Shown here piece by piece: positions 42,383 to 51,858 of a stretch of 64,000 nt of DNA. This DNA comes from Streptantibioticus rubrisoli (GTDB lineage: Bacteria; Actinomycetota; Actinomycetes; Streptomycetales; Streptomycetaceae), in the NCBI RefSeq assembly GCF_024436055.1, contig NZ_JANFNH010000001.1, positions 310,001 to 374,000 of the forward strand. The letters run 5' to 3'. Under the pieces are notes generated by a model. That model was not told the origin of the DNA. It did not search any database and saw nothing but the letters and a program-made list of their open reading frames with translations. A program made the position numbers and the translations under genes. The stretch's first letter is position 1; each line of letters opens with the position of its first letter.

Positions 42383-44101
42383 ATGTCGCAGCTGGGCCAG
42401 GACGAGCGCCAAGAGCCGCTGGACGCCTCGCAGAACCCACGGGTCAGTGCGGGGGCCAGGGTCAGGAAGTACCTCACCACGACCGATCACAAGACGATCG
42501 GCAACATGTACCTGGTGACCTCGTTCAGCTTCTTCCTGTTCGCTGGTCTGCTGGCGATGGCCATGCGTGCGGAGTTGGCACGCCCGGGCCTGCAGTTCGT
42601 CTCCAACGAGCAGTACAACGAGCTGTTCACGATCCACGGCACGGTCATGATGCTGCTGTTCGCCACGCCGACGTTCGCGGGTTTCGCCAACGCCGTCATG
42701 CCGCTGCAGATCGGCGCGCCGGACGTCGCCTTCCCCCGCCTGAACGCCCTGACGTACTGGCTGTTCCTGTTCGGCGGGCTGACCGTCATCTCCGGTTTCG
42801 TGGTTCCCGGCGGCGCGGCGCCGTTCGGCTGGTTCGCCTACGCGCCGCTCAACGGCCCGATCCACACCCCGGGCGCCGGTGGTGACCTGTGGGCGATGGG
42901 CCTGGTGACAGCGGGCCTGTCCACGACGCTCGGGTCGGTCAACTTCATCGCCACCATCGTCTCGCTGCGCGCCCCGGGGATGACGATGTTCCGAATGCCG
43001 CTGTTCACGTGGAACATCCTGTTCACGGCCATCCTGGCGCTGCTGGCGTTCCCGGTGCTCACCGCGATCCTGCTGTGCCTGGAGGCGGACCGGAAGTTCG
43101 GCGCCCACGTCTTCGACGCCGCGAACGGCGGGGCGATCCTGTGGCAGCACCTGTTCTGGTTCTTCGGCCACCCCGAGGTCTACATCGTCGCCCTGCCGTT
43201 CTTCGGCGTGATCACCGAGATCGTCCCGGTCTTCAGCCGCAAACCGGTCTTCGGCTACGTCGGCATGGTCGGCGCGACGATCACCATCACCATGCTGTCG
43301 GCGAGCGTGTGGGCGCACCACATGTTCGCCACCGGCATGGTCCTGTTGCCGTTCTTCTCCCTGATGTCATTCCTGATCGCCGTGCCCACCGGAGTGAAGT
43401 TCTTCAACTGGATCGGCACCATGTGGGGCGGCAGCCTGTCGTTCGAGACACCCATGCTCTGGTCGGTGGGCTTCATGGTGACCTTCCTGCTCGGTGGCCT
43501 CAGCGGGGTTCTGATCGCCTCGCCGCCGCTGGACTTCCACGTCACCGACACCTATTTCATCGTCGCCCACCTGCACTACGTCCTGTTCGGCACCATCGTC
43601 TTCGCCATGTTCGGCGGCTTCTACTTCTGGTGGCCGAAGTGGACCGGCCGCATGCTCGACGAACGCCTCGGGAGGATCCACTTCTGGACCCTCTTCGTGG
43701 GATTCCAGACCACCTTCCTGGTGATGCACTGGCTCGGCGGGATGGGCATGCCCCGCCGCTACGCCAACTACCTGGCCGCCGACGGCTTCACCACGCTCAA
43801 CACCGTCTCCACGATCGGCGCCTTCTTGCTCGGCCTGTCCACCCTGCCGTTTCTGTACAACGTGTGGAAGACCACCAAGTACGCCCCGAAGGTGGAGGTC
43901 GACGACCCCTGGGGATACGGCCGTTCGCTGGAGTGGGCGACCTCCTGCCCACCTCCGCGGCACAACTTCCACTCGCTGCCCAGGGTGCGTTCCGATTCCC
44001 CCGCCTTCGACCTGCACCACCCCGGGTTCCTGGAGCTTCCGCCGGGGGAACGCGGCACGATTGAGCCGACCCCCGACACGCTGGGAGAACAGAGCGAATG
44101 A
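42383..44101 (+). CDS. ctaD: Cytochrome c oxidase subunit I (aa3 type), accessory copy
   Basis: CtaD carries the low-spin heme a and the a3-CuB site that reduce O2. The 572-aa protein has 12 TMs, the heme a His in [12 protein letters not shown], the CuB ligand and cross-link motif [19 protein letters not shown], the K-channel region and the distal heme His pair in [12 protein letters not shown]. The ATG at 42383 follows CTCGGGAGGGCC. It overlaps ctaF, but ctaC, ctaE and qcrCA are not here, unlike the housekeeping cta-qcr cluster. It is therefore probably a second copy for special conditions. Confidence 0.95.
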   Translation: MSQLGQDERQEPLDASQNPRVSAGARVRKYLTTTDHKTIGNMYLVTSFSFFLFAGLLAMAMRAELARPGLQFVSNEQYNELFTIHGTVMMLLFATPTFAGFANAVMPLQIGAPDVAFPRLNALTYWLFLFGGLTVISGFVVPGGAAPFGWFAYAPLNGPIHTPGAGGDLWAMGLVTAGLSTTLGSVNFIATIVSLRAPGMTMFRMPLFTWNILFTAILALLAFPVLTAILLCLEADRKFGAHVFDAANGGAILWQHLFWFFGHPEVYIVALPFFGVITEIVPVFSRKPVFGYVGMVGATITITMLSASVWAHHMFATGMVLLPFFSLMSFLIAVPTGVKFFNWIGTMWGGSLSFETPMLWSVGFMVTFLLGGLSGVLIASPPLDFHVTDTYFIVAHLHYVLFGTIVFAMFGGFYFWWPKWTGRMLDERLGRIHFWTLFVGFQTTFLVMHWLGGMGMPRRYANYLAADGFTTLNTVSTIGAFLLGLSTLPFLYNVWKTTKYAPKVEVDDPWGYGRSLEWATSCPPPRHNFHSLPRVRSDSPAFDLHHPGFLELPPGERGTIEPTPDTLGEQSE

Positions 44102-44487
44102 AGACCGAGGCCTATCTGTTCGCCGGCGTGGCCGGCTTCTTCCTGGTCACCGACATCATCTACATCGTCTTCGCCCACGAACCCGCGGGAATCGCCGCGT
44201 TGACGGTCTCGTTCCTGATGGCATCGGTCATCTCGTTCTTCTTCACCATGAACTACCAGCGCAAGGGCCGACGCCCCGAGGACCGCCGGGACGGCCAGGT
44301 ACAGGACCGCGCGGGAGTGCTGGACTTCTTCCCGCCGCACAGTGGCTATCCGCCGATGACCGGCCTGGGCATCGCCCTGCTCGGCGTCGGAATCGTCTAC
44401 GGCCTGTGGCTGTTCATCATCGCCTTCGGCATCACGATGGCGGGGGTCGCGGGTATGGCCTTCGAGTTCGTCGGGCGCGACGACTGA
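44098..44487 (+). CDS. ctaF: Cytochrome c oxidase subunit IV (CtaF), accessory copy
   Basis: This 129-aa actinobacterial oxidase subunit has four TMs in two hairpins: [38 protein letters not shown], then [18 protein letters not shown] and the final helix. The loop ends [28 protein letters not shown], typical for CtaF. The ATG overlaps the ctaD stop (ATGA). It stabilises the oxidase within the bcc-aa3 supercomplex. Confidence 0.93.
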   Translation: MKTEAYLFAGVAGFFLVTDIIYIVFAHEPAGIAALTVSFLMASVISFFFTMNYQRKGRRPEDRRDGQVQDRAGVLDFFPPHSGYPPMTGLGIALLGVGIVYGLWLFIIAFGITMAGVAGMAFEFVGRDD

Positions 44488-44512
44488 CCTGGCGGCCCGG
44501 ATATCCCGGCCC

Positions 44513-46192
44513 TCACTCTTTCGGGGCTGCGACGGGGGCGGCGGTCTTGCCGGTGATCTGCAACCGCTGCTCGGCGGTGGTGGGCATGTCGACTCGATCC
44601 CGGTAGTACCAGGCGCTCAGTGCCGCCCGCATCCGGTGCCTGCGCGGTGCCTGCTTGCCGGGATGGGCCAGTGGCTTGGGGATGTCCCGCACCAGCAGGC
44701 GGTAGCGGTGTTCGACGGGGATCGGGCGGTGGCTTTCACTGATGCCGCCGTAGACGTTCTGGCTGACCCTCCCGGTCTCCTCCCCTTCTTCGAGGAGTTG
44801 CCGGTCGTGCATCTGCATCGCCAGGCAGATCCGCTTGGTGGCCAGGAAGGCCACGATGGGGCCGAGGATCACGGAAATCCGGAAGATCCAGGTCAGTGCG
44901 TTGACGGAGACACGGAAGCTGTAGGCGATCACGTCGTTTCCCCCGGCCAACAACGTCACGGCGTAGAAGACGATGGCCGCCACCGCGAGCGCGGTCCTGG
45001 TCGGGCGGTCCCGGGGGCGGTCGCACAAATGGTGTTCCATCAGGTCGCCCGTCACCCACTTCTCGAAGAGCGGGTAGAGGTAGAGCACCAGGAAGAGCAC
45101 GGCGGGCATGAGGACGGCGGGAATGAAGACGTTCCACATGATGGTGTGTCCGACCACGTTGTTCTCCCACGGAGGCATGATCCGCAGCGCCCCCTCAAGA
45201 AAGCCGACGTACCAGTCGGGCTGGGCGTCGGTCGCCACCTGGTCGGCCTGATAGGGACCGTAGTTCCAGATCGGGTTGATCTGCGCCACCGCGCCGAGGG
45301 CGGAGGTCACGCCGAAGACCATCAGGGACAAACCGGTCGACTTGGCGGTGAACTGCGGGACCATCGGCAGGCCGACCGAGTTCCGGTTCGTCTTGCCCTG
45401 CGCGCCCCACTGCGTGTGCTTGAGGTAGACCACCAGCATCAGATGCGCGGCGACCAGTGCGATGAGCACGCCGGGAACGAACAGTACGTGCACGATGTAC
45501 AGCCGCGGAATGAGAGCATGCCCGGGAAACGCTCCACCCCAGACGAAGAAAGTCAGGTAGGTGCCGACAACGGGGATGGACATCAAGATGGTGTTCGCGG
45601 TGCGCAATCCGGTGCCGGACAGCAGGTCGTCCGGAAGGGAGTAGCCGCAAAACCCTTCGAGCAGGGCGAGCATGAACAGGGTGACACCGATCATCCAGTT
45701 GGCCTCCCGGGGGCGGCGGAACGCCCCGGTGAAGAAGATCCGCAGCATGTGTACGCCGATGGCCGCTACGAAGACCAGGGCCGCCCAGTGGTGCATCTGC
45801 CGGATCAGCAGCCCCCCGCGGATGTCGAAACTGATGTCCAAGGTGGAGGAGTAGGCATCCGTGACCCGCAGACCCTGCAACGGCACATAGACGCCGTGGT
45901 AGACGCTCTCGCTCATGCTCGGATTGAAGAAAAGGGTCAGGTAGCTGCCCGTCAGAACAAGGACCACCAGGCTGTAGAGGGCGATTTCCCCCAACAGGAA
46001 CGACCAGTGTTCGGGGAAAGCCTTGCGCAGCAGGGCCTTGCACGCCTCGGCTGCCGGAAGCCGCCGGTCGAGTACCACGAAGCCGGTGTAGGCCGTCTCC
46101 CGCGCCTTGGACACAAGCCTGGCCTTCTTCTTCGACAGCAGCACCAGCCCACGCTCCCTATCCGCCCTGCCCGCCGCCAGGAGCAGGGTCAT
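44513..46192 (-). CDS. qcrB: Cytochrome bc complex cytochrome b subunit, orphan copy
   Basis: QcrB holds two b hemes and oxidises menaquinol in the bcc complex. The 559-aa protein has the actinobacterial long form: HWSFLLGEIALYSLVVLVLTGSYLTLFFNPS, heme His pairs in IRQMHHWAALVF and the PEWY-type motif as QPDWYVGFLEGALRIMPPWE. The ATG at 46192 is preferred over a TTG at 46228 with no ribosome site. It is convergent with ctaD-ctaF, and no qcrA or qcrC is present. It may combine with housekeeping subunits or form a variant supercomplex with the neighbouring oxidase subunits. Confidence 0.92.
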   Translation of the reverse strand: MTLLLAAGRADRERGLVLLSKKKARLVSKARETAYTGFVVLDRRLPAAEACKALLRKAFPEHWSFLLGEIALYSLVVLVLTGSYLTLFFNPSMSESVYHGVYVPLQGLRVTDAYSSTLDISFDIRGGLLIRQMHHWAALVFVAAIGVHMLRIFFTGAFRRPREANWMIGVTLFMLALLEGFCGYSLPDDLLSGTGLRTANTILMSIPVVGTYLTFFVWGGAFPGHALIPRLYIVHVLFVPGVLIALVAAHLMLVVYLKHTQWGAQGKTNRNSVGLPMVPQFTAKSTGLSLMVFGVTSALGAVAQINPIWNYGPYQADQVATDAQPDWYVGFLEGALRIMPPWENNVVGHTIMWNVFIPAVLMPAVLFLVLYLYPLFEKWVTGDLMEHHLCDRPRDRPTRTALAVAAIVFYAVTLLAGGNDVIAYSFRVSVNALTWIFRISVILGPIVAFLATKRICLAMQMHDRQLLEEGEETGRVSQNVYGGISESHRPIPVEHRYRLLVRDIPKPLAHPGKQAPRRHRMRAALSAWYYRDRVDMPTTAEQRLQITGKTAAPVAAPKE

Positions 46193-46375
46193 CGCGGCTG
46201 ATGCGTAACCTCCACCGCTGATGTCCAATCACTCGCGCGGCCGTGATTACGCGAATCAGCGGTACTTCGCCGCGTCTTCCGCTCGCCGCAGACTCCAATG
46301 GCCGGACAAGCGGCCACGACGCATCACACTGGTCGCCCGGTGGCCACGTCCGATACACCCGAGAGGTCCGACACC

Positions 46376-46951
46376 ATGGGACATGGCGGTGATGTCATCA
46401 AGGAACTCACGGCCGACCACGCCGAAGTGGCGGGTCTCTTCGACCGGATTCGCTCCTCCCGGCCCGGCAGCAGGGAACGCAAGGAGCTGGTCGACGAGGT
46501 GACCGAGCGTCTGGTACGCCATGCGGTGGCGGAGGAGCAGTACCTTTACCCGGCCGTCCGTGAGCATGTTGTCGACGGGGAGGCGCTGGCCGAGAAGGAA
46601 CTGAGGGATCACTCCAGAATAGCGGAGACCCTCAACGCCCTGGCGGGCGTGGACTCCGGTGATCCCGGCTTCAGTGAGTTGCTCGTCGTGCTTGTCACGG
46701 GCGTCACCGCCCATGTGCGCGACGAAGAGGAACGGCTCTTCCCGCGGCTTTCGGCAGCCTGCCCGCGCGAAGTCCTGCGGGATCTCGGCGACAAGGTCCG
46801 ACGCGCCGAAAGGATCGCCCCCACCCGACCGCATCCCGCTGCCCCGGACAGGCCGCCCGCCATCGGGGCCGTGTCACCCTGGCTGGGGCTCGTCGACAAG
46901 ATCCGCGACAAGATCCGCGACTTCGTCACCAGAAGGGCGAAGCCGCGGTAG
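46376..46951 (+). CDS. Hemerythrin-like domain protein
   Basis: This 191-aa protein has a four-helix HHE bundle. Putative diiron ligands lie in KELTADHAEVAGLF, RLVRHAVAEEQYLYPAV, LRDHSRIAE and VTAHVRDEEERLFPRL. A Pro-rich linker and a short basic tail follow (SPWLGLVDKIRDKIRDFVTRRAK), possibly membrane-binding. Hemerythrins bind O2 or NO or protect against oxidative stress. It is divergent from qcrB, which suggests a link to the accessory respiratory genes. GAGAGG precedes the ATG at 46376. Confidence 0.9.
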   Translation: MGHGGDVIKELTADHAEVAGLFDRIRSSRPGSRERKELVDEVTERLVRHAVAEEQYLYPAVREHVVDGEALAEKELRDHSRIAETLNALAGVDSGDPGFSELLVVLVTGVTAHVRDEEERLFPRLSAACPREVLRDLGDKVRRAERIAPTRPHPAAPDRPPAIGAVSPWLGLVDKIRDKIRDFVTRRAKPR

Positions 46952-47113
46952 GCGGCTCAACATCGGCCGGAACCCCCGGTGGCCGAGCCGACGAGGGCCG
47001 CGAGCTGGCGGCCGCCGTTTCTCGGACGCGCTGACAAGGCGGGGCGGGCTGGCCCGGGAGCTGCGCCGGTCGACACAGGAAGCAGCACCCGGACTCGGCG
47101 GTCCGGGCCCGGA

Positions 47114-47938
47114 TTACCCGCTCGGGTTGATCCATAGCTGGATCGCAAGGCCGATGCCGATCAGGGCAGCCAGCCAGCGCAGGAGGCCGGGAGGTAGGCG
47201 TCTGGCGATGCAGGGGCCGAGGGTGGAGCCGACGAACATGCCCGCTCCAAGGGGGATGACAGCGGTCCAGTCGACAGGCCCCACGGCGGCGAAGACGGCC
47301 GCAGAGGCGAGCGCCGCAGCGCCGATGAGCATGTTCTTCACAGCATTGGCAGTGGGCAGGTGTGACTCAGCACAGATCAGGAGGAGCGCCAGGGTCATCA
47401 CACCGGATCCAGCGCCGAAGTAGCCGTTGTAGAGCGACATCACGGTCAGTCCGAGCGGCAGGACCAAGTGCCGGGCATCGGATTGACGTCCGGACGGGCA
47501 CTGGTAATGCCGGGCTGCCAGCCGAGGCTGGGCAAGGAGCGTCAGCGAGCCGACGGCCACCAGGAATGGCACGACGCGAGCGAAGAGGCCCGGCGGGGTG
47601 GACAGCAGCAAAACGGACCCCGCTGCCCCGCCCAGAGCGGATATGGGCACCCAGCGACGCAGCCACGCCCCCTGCCCGGCCAGTTCGGGCTGGGAGGCCA
47701 CGGCCGCACCGGGCCAGCACGCCACCAGCGCGACGATGTTGGCCACGTTCGCCGCGAGGCCGGGCAGGCCGGCCGCGAGCAGCGCGGGGTAGGAGACGAG
47801 CGAGGTGATACCGCCAGCGGTGCCGACCAGCCCGGCGAGGACCCCGGCGACGGCCAACACGACGATGTTGCCGATGCCGGTCACGACCAGGCCGACCGGG
47901 ATGCCGGGTATATGGCTGGCGGCGGTGACAGGGTTCAC
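47114..47938 (-). CDS. TauE/SafE-family sulfite exporter-like permease
   Basis: This 274-aa membrane protein has about eight TMs. The duplicated family motif appears as VGTAGGITSLVSYPALLAAG in the N-terminal half and YNGYFGAGSGVMTLALLL in the C-terminal half. TauE/SafE proteins export sulfite, sulfonates or other anions. The GTG at 47938 has AGGAGG seven bases upstream, which decides the start over longer in-frame options. It is convergent with the hemerythrin gene. Substrate unknown. Confidence 0.88.
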   Translation of the reverse strand: MNPVTAASHIPGIPVGLVVTGIGNIVVLAVAGVLAGLVGTAGGITSLVSYPALLAAGLPGLAANVANIVALVACWPGAAVASQPELAGQGAWLRRWVPISALGGAAGSVLLLSTPPGLFARVVPFLVAVGSLTLLAQPRLAARHYQCPSGRQSDARHLVLPLGLTVMSLYNGYFGAGSGVMTLALLLICAESHLPTANAVKNMLIGAAALASAAVFAAVGPVDWTAVIPLGAGMFVGSTLGPCIARRLPPGLLRWLAALIGIGLAIQLWINPSG

Positions 47939-48301
47939 GAGAAGGCCTCCTGGGATCCAGCCCAGCCGGAAGGCGGGCAGGCTGATGGAAGCCCTCGGGG
48001 TTTTTATCCCGTCAGGTGTGGAGCCGAATGCCTCGGCTCTGGCGCCGCTCGGTCCAGTCCGCCGACCCCTGATTGTCATCACTTGAGGCGGGGCCGTCGC
48101 GGAACCCTAGGCGCAACCGCGAGCTGCCCGGATCGTAGGGGCCGTGGGCTGCCTGGTCAACGCCCCCTGATCGACTGGCGCCTTGGGGATCTTGGCGCGG
48201 TGACGGTCTGGCCCGGATTTCCTCATCGGTCGGCCGTTCCGGGCAGGCGGGTAGAAATTCAGACGGCGATGACCAGCCCGGACCAGGAGTGAACGCCTGG
48301 T
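47939..48301. other. Intergenic region without a convincing gene
   Basis: This 363-bp stretch holds the ribosome site of the TauE/SafE gene and a small AT island, GGTTTTTATCCC near 48000. Open frames cross it on the minus strand but lack a start site, family similarity or clear codon bias. I see nothing else. Confidence 0.5.
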
Positions 48302-48922
48302 TCATGGTTGGGGGCTCAGGACGCTGTCGATGATGTAGAGGTTCGCGTTGACGGTCTGGATGTTCCCGCACACGATGTTGGCCGTGCCGTCGACCTTGAA
48401 CGACTGGCCCGATCCCGAGGTCAGCAGCGCGCCGTTGCTCAGGGTGGTGAACGCGCTGTTGGACAGGGCGTCGGGTGTGACGCGATGGCCGACGACGTGG
48501 TACAGGAGGGTCTTGCGCAGCTCTGCCTTGTTCTCCAGCAGCCGCGCCAGTTGGGATTTGGGGATCTTGGCGAAGGCGGCGTCGTCTGGCGCGAAGACGG
48601 TGATGTGCTGGGCTTCCTTGAGCGTTCTGTGCATGTTGGCTTCGTCAACGGCGTGAACCCACTGGGTCAGCATCGGCAGATGCGCGGACGCGTCGGTCAC
48701 GAGGTCCTTGGACATTTCCGCGAAGCTACCGGTGCCGCTGCGCGGAATGGACGAACAACCGGGCCCGAAGGGCTGCGCCTGGTGGTTGGCCGTGGGGGAC
48801 GGCTCCTCGTTGCCCCCACTGGAGCAGTCCGCGCAGGCGAGGGACAGGATCACCGCCATGGTGACGGCCCGGGCGGTGTGACGGGCCGGTCGCCTTCCGC
48901 GCCGCCCTTCCCCCGCGCTCAT
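48302..48922 (-). CDS. Fasciclin (FAS1) domain secreted protein
   Basis: This 206-aa protein starts with a basic region (GRRGRRPARHTARA) and a hydrophobic segment ending in LACADCSSGG, an export signal and possibly a weak lipobox. One FAS1 domain follows: ITVFAPDDAAFAKIP, LLYHVVGHRVTPDAL, LTSGSGQSFKVDG and NLYIIDSVLSPQ. FAS1 domains mediate cell-surface adhesion. The ATG at 48922 was chosen; a GTG at 48973 would overlap the preceding remnant gene. It lies downstream of the radical-SAM remnant. Confidence 0.87.
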   Translation of the reverse strand: MSAGEGRRGRRPARHTARAVTMAVILSLACADCSSGGNEEPSPTANHQAQPFGPGCSSIPRSGTGSFAEMSKDLVTDASAHLPMLTQWVHAVDEANMHRTLKEAQHITVFAPDDAAFAKIPKSQLARLLENKAELRKTLLYHVVGHRVTPDALSNSAFTTLSNGALLTSGSGQSFKVDGTANIVCGNIQTVNANLYIIDSVLSPQP

Positions 48923-48966
48923 CCCGGGTCCCGCGGTGGGTGGTGACGGTGTGGTGGGTACTTCCC

Positions 48967-49539
48967 TCAGCACGGTTCACCCGGGCCCTTCGCCACTGGA
49001 CGCACTTGGCCGGTCTCGCCGCGTCCGGATCGGGTGTGCACGTACAGTTGGCGCCGGTCGCCGACGTCGATGCGCCGCGGCAGCGGGAGTTCGTAGGTGA
49101 CCGGGCGGGCGTGGTCGGCGAGTTGGCGCCGCGGGTTGTGGACGCGGTTGAAGCGCCACAGCATGCGGGCGAAGTTCGTGTGGCCGCGGGCGAGGTTTCC
49201 GGCGAGGACCCGTGCCGCACTGACGGCGGTGCGCAGGCCGAGGTGCTTGCGGTTGATGACTGCCTGGGTGCGCACCAGTTCCTGGTAGAAGACGTCCAGT
49301 GGCAACGTGGTGGGAACTACGCTGGCCAGGGAGTTGAGGGAAACGCCCATCGCCTGCGGGGCGAAGGACACCAGTTGACGGTCCAGCGACGCGTGCGACT
49401 CGATCCGAAGGTCGATGACGCGCACCTCATGGCCGGCGTCACGGGCGGCGCCGGCCACCCGTTCCAGCCCCGAAGGCTCCAGCCGTAGGAAGATCTCCGA
49501 GTACATCAGGGAGCTCGGGTGGACGAGCAACAGGCGCAT
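48967..49539 (-). pseudogene. Internally deleted B12-binding radical SAM protein (N- and C-terminal ends fused)
   Basis: The 190-residue frame begins MRLLLVHPSSLMYSEIFLRL and continues through VRVIDLRIESHASLDRQ and MGVSLNSLASV, the start of a cobalamin-binding Rossmann domain. At about residue 75 it jumps to TLPLDVFYQELVRTQAVINR and a C-terminal tail usual for full-length (about 450-500 aa) relatives. The rest of the B12 domain and the whole radical SAM core, including the CxxxCxxC motif, are missing. The frame is intact across the junction, so a clean in-frame deletion of about 800-900 bp is inferred. It is not expected to be active. Confidence 0.7.
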
Positions 49540-49901
49540 GCGTCAGCCTCCGGACCGCTGGGTGCTCACCCCACGTGTCCGAAGGCCCAGGTGCATAAAC
49601 GCGGGGCACCCGGGGATCGCCCGGCCGGACGCCGTTTCCGCAGCGAATGGACGTTCCACCGGCCGGTCGGTGCCGGAGGCGGGGTTCCTCCACTCGGCCG
49701 GGCCAGCCAGTGCGGTTGCGGAGTTGCGGTGAGGGCGGCCTGGCCGGTGACCCGGGCAGCAGGTTTCGGGGGAGGTGCGTGAGGGTGGCGACGGGGGTGA
49801 CGTGAAAGCGACCCGTACGACGTGCGAGGCGCTAAGGTCTGGGCGATGCTGCCGTCTTTGCGCGCGGTCGAACCGTACGAGCACGCATGAGGGGTAGGCG
49901 G
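49540..49901. other. Intergenic region between remnant gene and cupin gene
   Basis: This 362-bp region separates divergent genes and so should hold at least the cupin promoter. Short open frames on both strands show no recognisable product. GTACGACGTGCGAGG and CTAAGGTCT near 49820-49845 could contribute a promoter, but I see no clear -35/-10 pair. Confidence 0.45.
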
Positions 49902-50438
49902 ATGCGGCCCGAGAACATCACGGTCAGGGAACTGGTCTCGCGTTACGGCCTTGAGCCGCTGCCCCTGGAGGGCGGGCTGTTCCGGCGTACCTGGGCCGGC
50001 CCGCGGGTGGCCGGAGGCCGTCCCGCCGGATCGGCCATCATCGTGCTGCTCTCGGCCGAGGACGACCGGTTCTCCGCGATGCACCGACTGCCCACCGACG
50101 AGATCTGGCACTTCTACCTCGGCGACCCCGTCGAACTGCTGCTGCTGGAACCGGACGGTGCCGCCCGGACCGTGGTGCTCGGCCACGATGTGCTCGGCGG
50201 CCAGCAGGTGCAGTTCACCGTGCCCAGTGGTACGTGGATGGGTGGCAAGGTGGCTGGCGGCGGCAGCTGGGCGCTGCTCGGCTGTACCAACGCGCCGGGA
50301 TTCGTGGCGGCCGACTACGAGGGCGCGGACGCCGACCAGCTCTGCGCGCGCTACCCGCAGGCGGCCGAGCGGATCAGGGGCCTGTGCCGCCCCGGAGTCC
50401 CGCTGCGCCACGCCGTCGGCCAGGAGGATCCGACGTGA
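49902..50438 (+). CDS. Cupin-2 family protein (DUF985-like)
   Basis: This 178-aa protein is a single cupin of the COG3542 type. It contains GLFRRTW, the metal-site region LPTDEIWHFYLGDPVELLLL, GQQVQFTVPSGTWMGG and a conserved WALLGCTNAPGFVAADYE. The group is thought to act as sugar or dicarboxylic-acid epimerase-like enzymes, but function is unproven. The ATG at 49902 has GGGGTAGGCGG just upstream. Its stop overlaps the SDR start (GTGA), so the two work as a pair. Confidence 0.88.
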   Translation: MRPENITVRELVSRYGLEPLPLEGGLFRRTWAGPRVAGGRPAGSAIIVLLSAEDDRFSAMHRLPTDEIWHFYLGDPVELLLLEPDGAARTVVLGHDVLGGQQVQFTVPSGTWMGGKVAGGGSWALLGCTNAPGFVAADYEGADADQLCARYPQAAERIRGLCRPGVPLRHAVGQEDPT

Positions 50439-51208
50439 CCGACCCGGCCCTGCCCGATCTGAGCGGGCACACCGTGTTGGTGACCGGCGCCAGTGGCACT
50501 GTGGGCCGCGGCATCGCCTGGCGCTTCGCCCTCGCCGGTGCCGCCGTCGTCGTCCACCACCGCGCGCGGGCCGATCGCGCGGAAGAAGTCGTCGAGCGGA
50601 TCCGGCGGCGCGGCGGCGAGGCGTTGGCCCTGCGCGCCGACCTCACTGACGAGACGGAGTGCCGGCGCCTGGTGCGCGAGTCGGCCTCCTGGAACGGACG
50701 GTTGACCACCCTGGTGAACAACGCGGGGGTGCAGCCGGTACAGCCCCTGGAGGGCATGACCGTCGCCGACTGGCGGGAGGTGGCCGACCTCAATGTGGTG
50801 AGCGCCTTCGCCTGTACGCAGGCCGCGGTGGAGGCGATGCGCACCACCGGAGGCGGGACGGTCACCCATGTCGCCTCCATCGAGGGCAGCCAACCCGCCC
50901 GACACCACGCGCACTACTGCTCGTCCAAGGCGGCCCTGATCATGCACGCGCGCAGCGCCGCGCTTGAGTACGGGCCTTTGGGCATCCGGGTCAACACCGT
51001 CTCACCCGGCCTGATCGACCGCCCAGGGCTGGCGGCGGACTGGCCGGACGGAGTGCGCCGCTGGGACCGGACCGCGCCACTGGGGCGCCGGGGCGAGGCC
51101 GAGGACATCGGGGACGCCTGCGTCTTCCTGGCGTCCCCGATGGCCAGGTGGCTGACCGGGCACAACCTGGTGGTGGACGGTGGGATGTCCTGCGCGCCCA
51201 CGTGGTAG
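50435..51208 (+). CDS. Short-chain dehydrogenase/reductase
   Basis: This 257-aa classical SDR has the NAD(P) motif TGASGTVGRG (residues 16-25), LVNNAG, catalytic Ser in HVASIEG and YCSSK (Tyr-x3-Lys). It ends GHNLVVDGGMSC, the C-terminal signature of FabG-like SDRs. The GTG start overlaps the cupin stop, indicating coupled translation. A keto-reductase or sugar dehydrogenase working with the cupin is plausible. Substrate unknown. Confidence 0.92.
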   Translation: MTDPALPDLSGHTVLVTGASGTVGRGIAWRFALAGAAVVVHHRARADRAEEVVERIRRRGGEALALRADLTDETECRRLVRESASWNGRLTTLVNNAGVQPVQPLEGMTVADWREVADLNVVSAFACTQAAVEAMRTTGGGTVTHVASIEGSQPARHHAHYCSSKAALIMHARSAALEYGPLGIRVNTVSPGLIDRPGLAADWPDGVRRWDRTAPLGRRGEAEDIGDACVFLASPMARWLTGHNLVVDGGMSCAPTW

Positions 51209-51370
51209 CCACTCCGGTCCGGCCGCACCGGGAACGTGGTGCGGCCCAAATCGACTTGTCTGTCTGACGGTGGGCAACCTTCGCGTGGGGTCGCGTGTCA
51301 TACAGGACGTGAGAGGTCGTTACGGCCTGATCCGGTAAGATTTCCCATTCGGTGAAGTAGGGGGATAGAC

Positions 51371-51751
51371 ATGTCCACATCTGGCTTGCGTCGAGGGGTT
51401 GTGGTCGCAGCGGGCGCGATGCTGGCGGGCGCGATGGCGCTGTCCGGCGCCTCACTGGCCGTCGCCGCGGCGCCGACCGCGGTGGCGCATCCGGCGCCGG
51501 TCGCCGTCAGGGCCGCGGAGCCCACGGGGAAGGTGGTCTCCAGGGTCAACCTGTCGATCCGCGAACAACCCACCACCAACTCGAAGTTCCTCGGTTCCCT
51601 CCGCCCCGCGACGGTGATCGCGCTGCACTGCAAGAAGGTCGGCCAGAACGTCGACGGCAACAACCTGTGGTACTTGCTGGGTGGGGGCAAGCCCGGCTAT
51701 GTCAGCGCGCGGTACGTCAAGAACCTCGCTGCCGTGCCCTACTGCAGGTAA
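51371..51751 (+). CDS. Secreted SH3-like domain protein
   Basis: This 126-aa protein has a Sec signal (MSTSGLRRGVVVAAGAMLAGAM..., to about residue 34). A bacterial SH3-type domain follows: VVSRVNLSIREQPTTNSKFLGSL, VIALHCKKVGQNVDGNNLWYLLGG and GYVSARYVKN, with two cysteines likely forming a disulfide. Such small secreted SH3 proteins are frequent in Streptomyces and may bind cell wall. Its own promoter region precedes it. Confidence 0.88.
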   Translation: MSTSGLRRGVVVAAGAMLAGAMALSGASLAVAAAPTAVAHPAPVAVRAAEPTGKVVSRVNLSIREQPTTNSKFLGSLRPATVIALHCKKVGQNVDGNNLWYLLGGGKPGYVSARYVKNLAAVPYCR

Positions 51752-51858
51752 CCGCCCGTGCTTGGCGGCACGGCACCGTCTGGGGGCCGTGTCCGTGCTG
51801 CCGAGGCCTCCCGCGGTGGGCCGACCACCCATCGCGGGAGGCACGCGCGCGAAGAGGG

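Noticed and set aside
48012-48371. 119-aa minus-strand frame between the fasciclin and TauE/SafE genes
   Set aside because: It overlaps the fasciclin 3' end, lacks a start site and looks like a chance frame.
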